Assembly: GCA_034437575.1 (NCBI GenBank)
Contig: DAOTTY010000249.1
Coordinates: 1-9,258 of the forward strand
Length of the DNA stretch: 9,258 bases
Reading direction: 5' to 3'
DNA from: DAOTTY01 sp034437575
Lineage (GTDB): Bacteria; Chloroflexota; Anaerolineae; Aggregatilineales; Phototrophicaceae
Shown here: positions 6,225 through 9,258 of the stretch, in pieces
Layout: each line of letters starts with the position of its first letter
How positions within the stretch are numbered: position 1 is the stretch's first letter
The notes under the pieces: generated by a model
What the model was told of the DNA's origin: nothing
Database searches by the model: none
Seen by the model: the letters and a program-made list of their open reading frames with translations, nothing else
Position numbers and translations under genes: made by a program

Positions 6225-6247
6225 CTTGCTGCTGGCCAGCATTCAAG
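6225..6247. repeat. Palindrome centred on TGCTGGCCAGCA
   Basis: A perfect 12-base palindrome (6230-6241) is flanked by CTTG (6225-6228) and CAAG (6244-6247), which extend the pairing after small mismatches. As RNA it would form a short stem with a GGCC loop 25 bases or more beyond the SDR stop. No T-tract follows on the leftward strand, so terminator function is doubtful; a dimeric protein site is the alternative. Confidence 0.35.
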
Positions 6248-6272
6248 TCAGACGATTTACCCGCGAACGCGC

Positions 6273-7016
6273 CTAGACCATAACCACGCCGCCGTTGACA
6301 TCGAGCGTGGCCCCCGTGACCCAGGTCGTTTCAGTTGAGCATAGATGTGCGATGGAGGCGGCAAGTTCCTCTGGTGCTGCCATGCGCCGGAGCGGCACAG
6401 TTTCGACGTATGCCTGCTTGGCGGTGGGGTCAATGTCAAACATGCGCGTCTCTACCGCGCCGGGCGCAATGCTGTTAATGAGGATACCGTCGGCGGCGTA
6501 TTCACGGGCCATTGACTTCGTCATCGAAAGAAGCGCCCCTTTGGTGGCACTGTACACGGTTGAGTTGTGTACCCCACCGATGCGCCCGCCCGTTGAACTG
6601 ATGTTGACGACGCGCCCCCACTGGCGCTTTTTCATGTCTTTGGCCACTGCTCGCGTCAAAAAGAACACCGAACGCATATTAATGTTGACAATACGATCAA
6701 ACCACTCGACGGTCATTTCATCAAGCGGGATGCGTGGGCAAATACCGGCATTGTTGACCAGGATGTCGATTTGCCCAAACGCTTCTATGATTTCTGCAAC
6801 AACCGTGTCAATCTGGGGCACATCCGCCAGGTCGCAGACAAACCCTCTTGCATTGTGCCCCTGCTGCCGCAGTTGATTGGCGACCTGTTCGGTTTCGTCC
6901 GGGTCAATATCTACCAGGGCAACGCTTGCCCCACCCTCAGCCAAGCGTAACGCCGTTGCCGCGCCGATGCCGCGTGCCGCCCCTGTTACCACCGCCACTT
7001 TACCGTCCACACTCAT
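6273..7016 (-). CDS. SDR-family oxidoreductase (FabG-like, probably NAD-dependent)
   Basis: Classical short-chain dehydrogenase/reductase of 247 aa, the usual length. The motifs are TGAARGIG (11-18, cofactor loop), D36 at the end of the second strand (VALVDID), which favours NAD(H) over NADP(H), NNAG (88-91), N113, S141 and the catalytic pair Y155/K159 (YSATK). The C-terminal segment TGATLDVNGG (234-243) is typical of FabG-like enzymes. The ATG at 7016 has a perfect AGGAGG 8 bases upstream. It is the last gene of the leftward operon, 27 bases after the TIM-barrel gene. This neighbourhood, together with the D36 signature, points to a polyol or sugar dehydrogenase rather than a ketoacyl-ACP reductase of lipid synthesis; that is inference. 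The exact substrate is not readable. Confidence 0.9.
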   Translation of the reverse strand: MSVDGKVAVVTGAARGIGAATALRLAEGGASVALVDIDPDETEQVANQLRQQGHNARGFVCDLADVPQIDTVVAEIIEAFGQIDILVNNAGICPRIPLDEMTVEWFDRIVNINMRSVFFLTRAVAKDMKKRQWGRVVNISSTGGRIGGVHNSTVYSATKGALLSMTKSMAREYAADGILINSIAPGAVETRMFDIDPTAKQAYVETVPLRRMAAPEELAASIAHLCSTETTWVTGATLDVNGGVVMV

Positions 7017-7043
7017 GAGTTCCGCCTCCTGCCCCGCGTCGTG

Positions 7044-7889
7044 TTACAAGCTGCCGACATGATCTTGTAGTGCTTCTTTGGTGATGATGGTTTCTGCAAG
7101 GGTGTCGTTCCGGTTGATGTCGAACCAGTCGGCGTATACGTATTCAATGGAGAGCGCCCCGTCGTAGCCAGCCGCTTTCATCCGGTTGATAATGTCTACA
7201 AAATCAATCGTGCCTTCATCCCAGGCCGTTTGCAGCTTGCCAAACCGGGCCGGGCGCAAGTGAAAGTGCCCCGCGTGGGCAATCAGCGCGTGGATGCGGT
7301 CTTCAGGAATGTATTGCAGCGTGAAGTGGGCATAGTCCAGCGTGACTTTGGCAGCCGGGGCCATTTCGACCAGTTGCAGGGCGAGTTCGGGCGTGTTTGC
7401 AACAGACCCCATGTGCGGCTCAAAACGGAGTTGGACATCATATTCTGCCGCGATTTCCGTCGCACGTTGAAGGGCCGTGCCCGATACTTCAAGGTTTTCG
7501 GCATGGGCGCGATCCAAATGATCTACGCCGGGGAGGATCGTAAAGCCGGGAATGCCAGCCGCTTTACAGAACTGCGCCGACGCACGAATGTATGCCTCGT
7601 CCCTGGCGCGTACTGCCGGGTCCAGGTCATTAATGCTGTTTTCCCCTGGGTGTGACCCGTACTGCGGAAAAAAATCCACCGCATCCAACTCGTACTTGTC
7701 TAGCAAGGCTTTCAGCTTATCCGCTTCGCCCTGCGGGTCAGCCAGCACCGCTTCCGGCTCAAAGCTGCACCGCCCGCGATTGTGAAACCCGGCAATATCA
7801 ACGCCTTTGAAGCCCATGTGGTGGGCCAGCGCCAGCGTGCCTTCTAATGGCAGTATCTCGAATGAGTGGTTGGTAACGGTCAGTCGCAT
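7044..7889 (-). CDS. Sugar phosphate isomerase/epimerase-like TIM barrel protein
   Basis: Belongs to the xylose-isomerase-like TIM barrel superfamily (AP endonuclease 2-type fold), which includes hydroxypyruvate isomerases, IolE/IolI and ketose 3-epimerases. The 281-aa length fits. Expected divalent-metal ligands are seen at strand ends: E157 (RFEPH), D185 (TLDYAHF), H210 (GHFHLR, with H208 as alternative) and E249 (SIEYVY). H188 and R212 are further active-site candidates. The N-terminus begins directly with the first strand (RLTVTNHSFE), so no leader is present and the enzyme should be cytosolic. The ATG at 7889 has GTGAGG 5 bases upstream, in a 19-base gap after the upstream isomerase gene, so the two are surely co-transcribed. 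It probably isomerises or epimerises a product of the neighbouring isomerase pathway; a role as a dehydratase cannot be excluded. Confidence 0.85.
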   Translation of the reverse strand: MRLTVTNHSFEILPLEGTLALAHHMGFKGVDIAGFHNRGRCSFEPEAVLADPQGEADKLKALLDKYELDAVDFFPQYGSHPGENSINDLDPAVRARDEAYIRASAQFCKAAGIPGFTILPGVDHLDRAHAENLEVSGTALQRATEIAAEYDVQLRFEPHMGSVANTPELALQLVEMAPAAKVTLDYAHFTLQYIPEDRIHALIAHAGHFHLRPARFGKLQTAWDEGTIDFVDIINRMKAAGYDGALSIEYVYADWFDINRNDTLAETIITKEALQDHVGSL

Positions 7890-7908
7890 AACAGCCTCAC
7901 TTCTTTCG

Positions 7909-9258
7909 TTAGCCCACAGTAACCAGATTCAATTCCATCAGGCGGGCCAGCTTCTTAACGCGCCCCATCTGGTGCCCCACGCCCAGCGCACAGTGATGGG
8001 TTGGCCCTTCTTCGGCCCACTGATCCATAAAGGACGCCGGGTCCAGGTTGAACTTGAGGCGCGAGTTGGTATTGCCAATTTGAAGCGTTTCACCGGGCAG
8101 GGACTCGCCCTCGGCACACAGCATCTTCAATTGACCTTCGGCGGTTTGGGTCATGCCTAGAATCGTGATGGGGCCGGTCTTCACGTTGAACTCCACTGAA
8201 AGGCCATAACCGCGCTTGCCGTGATACAGGCCAAGCCCGCGTAGCAGCGGTTTTTCATCGCTGATTTTGACGTGGCCGGGGCCGTCATGCCCCATCAGGA
8301 TGAAGTCTTCCTCGAAGTCCATCGCGTAAAACTCGGTGTAGGAACCGCCCGCGTCTAACCGGTCCATCATCATCATGGCAACGCACGTTTTCAGGTCGCC
8401 TTCACCCGATGCCGGAACCCCACGCGCCGTTAGCAGGGAGTTACCAACAATGAGGCCCGCCCCTAGCTCTTCATTTTCGTTACCGTCAAGGCCGCGATAG
8501 TAGTAGGTCAGCCCGTTCAGGTCGAAGTCGGCCACCAGCCGATCTAAACCAACCGCTACCCGCGCCGACCAGCGCAGGGCCTCATCGGTGACTTCCATTG
8601 AAATCTTGTCGTGCCCTGGCTCCGCGATGTGGAACGTCTCGTGTATTTCATCAATCTTGGCGCTGATTTCGGCAGCGGCAGCAGCCTGCACCCGCTGGTG
8701 CAGGTCGTCCATTTCCAGCACTTCGATGTGCGTGCCAAGCTGTGCGTGATGCATGGTAAAGTCGGAGTACATATCGAGCATACCGGGGTAGGTGTGCCCC
8801 AAAAAGCCGATTCGGCTGTAATTCAACTCGCGCATCACGCTGGCCGCCCGCACCCAGTCCTCGATTTGTGACCAGCCCCGTTCGTAATATTGCTGGGCGT
8901 GGCCCTCAGTGGGATGCAGCAGCCCAGACACAACGTTGAACTGAATCCGGCTGCGGGCAAAAGCGTTGGAAATTTCTGGCACGCAGCACGCGCAGCAGTT
9001 GGCTAACCACTCGGCGGTATCCGTGTTGGGGTAATCCAATGAGGGAACGGGTTGCAAATTTAACACCAGCACCGGGGCTTTGCGCCGCTGCACCGCCGGG
9101 AGTACCTGTGATGAGGTGGCGTAGGTGCCCACGTAGCACACAATAATGTCAACGTTTTCACTGGCGAACAGGTCGCCCGCCTGTTTCGCGCCGGGGGCAT
9201 CATCTACCAGCCCTGCCGATACGACCTGCCCGCCCATCTCGCGGATTTTCGCCTCTAC
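7909..9258 (-). CDS. L-arabinose/L-fucose isomerase-like protein (5' end cut by window)
   Basis: Aldose-ketose isomerase of the AraA/FucI superfamily. The frame stays open to the right edge: the seven codons before the Met at 9237 (VEAKIRE) run smoothly into it, so that Met is internal and the true start lies outside the window. The visible 449 residues compare with about 500 in E. coli AraA. Counting from the Met at 9237, residues matching the AraA metal and catalytic quartet can be aligned: E279 (SGEGDLKT), E302 (SYTEFYAMDF), H317 (ILMGHDGP) and H414 or H415 (GPTHHCAL). The N-terminal part carries a Rossmann-like segment (VDIIVCYVGTY) and a cysteine cluster CCACC at 81-85. It heads an operon with the TIM-barrel protein and the SDR. 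Similarity to AraA is by motif only, so L-arabinose should not be assumed as substrate. Confidence 0.85.
   Translation of the reverse strand, partial: VEAKIREMGGQVVSAGLVDDAPGAKQAGDLFASENVDIIVCYVGTYATSSQVLPAVQRRKAPVLVLNLQPVPSLDYPNTDTAEWLANCCACCVPEISNAFARSRIQFNVVSGLLHPTEGHAQQYYERGWSQIEDWVRAASVMRELNYSRIGFLGHTYPGMLDMYSDFTMHHAQLGTHIEVLEMDDLHQRVQAAAAAEISAKIDEIHETFHIAEPGHDKISMEVTDEALRWSARVAVGLDRLVADFDLNGLTYYYRGLDGNENEELGAGLIVGNSLLTARGVPASGEGDLKTCVAMMMMDRLDAGGSYTEFYAMDFEEDFILMGHDGPGHVKISDEKPLLRGLGLYHGKRGYGLSVEFNVKTGPITILGMTQTAEGQLKMLCAEGESLPGETLQIGNTNSRLKFNLDPASFMDQWAEEGPTHHCALGVGHQMGRVKKLARLMELNLVTVG

Noticed and set aside
6145..6275. Leftward frame after the SDR stop (about 42 codons) that could be a lost C-terminal extension or gene remnant
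   Set aside because: The SDR already ends with its normal C-terminus at usual length, and the downstream frame shows no family motif.
6139..6276. Open frame (+) in the SDR-ArsA spacer encoding an Arg-rich stretch of about 45 residues
   Set aside because: It has no ATG or GTG in frame and no ribosome binding site, and it runs into the 3' end of the SDR gene. The basic composition is what random GC-rich sequence gives.
9235..9237. ATG at 9237 as the start of the isomerase
   Set aside because: The frame continues open to the window edge with plausible protein sequence, and AraA-type proteins are longer, so the gene is truncated by the window.
1..9258. tRNA, rRNA, CRISPR array, IS element or prophage signatures
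   Set aside because: No clover-leaf sequence, spaced repeat array, transposase or terminal inverted repeat pair was seen on either strand.

Overview
The window is a stretch of a bacterial chromosome with moderately high GC. It is densely packed with protein genes and has no RNA gene, mobile element or CRISPR array that I can see. The gene set suggests a member of the Chloroflexota (Anaerolineae-like): a single-copy ArsA/Get3-type ATPase with an HSP20-like tail, an ABC1/UbiB kinase with a long acidic N-terminal extension, and an unusual AraA/FucI-like isomerase. That placement is an inference from gene content, not a measured result.

Layout. (1) 53-352 (+) encodes a short unrecognised protein that meets fabI (349-1155, -) tail to tail, with a 4-base overlap of the two stop codons. 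(2) fabI, the enoyl-ACP reductase of fatty-acid synthesis, is divergent from a D-2-hydroxyacid dehydrogenase (1290-2309, +). Their shared 134-base spacer holds a long imperfect inverted repeat. (3) A 111-aa helical, charged protein of unknown function (2395-2730, +) has its own well-formed promoter and ribosome binding site. (4) A GC-rich hairpin (2743-2764) separates it from the convergent ArsA-UbiB pair. (5) The pair reads leftward: the ArsA-family ATPase (6060-4885, -) comes first, and an ABC1/UbiB-family kinase (4940-2775, -) starts 56 bases inside its 3' end. A clear sigma70-type promoter and a cluster of TACAC repeats lie just upstream of the ATPase. (6) From the right edge to 6273 runs a tight leftward operon: an AraA/FucI-like sugar isomerase cut by the window edge, a TIM-barrel sugar phosphate isomerase/epimerase, and an SDR oxidoreductase, separated by 19 and 27 bases.

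How they may work together. The right-hand operon combines an aldose-ketose isomerase, an epimerase/isomerase-type TIM barrel and an NAD-type SDR, which is a plausible carbohydrate-catabolism module of unknown substrate. The ArsA-UbiB pair joins a soluble P-loop ATPase of the membrane-protein-targeting/metalloid family to a membrane-anchored atypical kinase; the tight translational overlap suggests they act together, probably at the membrane. Candidates for something undescribed are this pair, with its frameshift-prone UbiB extension, and a recurring AATTGTGC element found three times, each time in an intergenic region.
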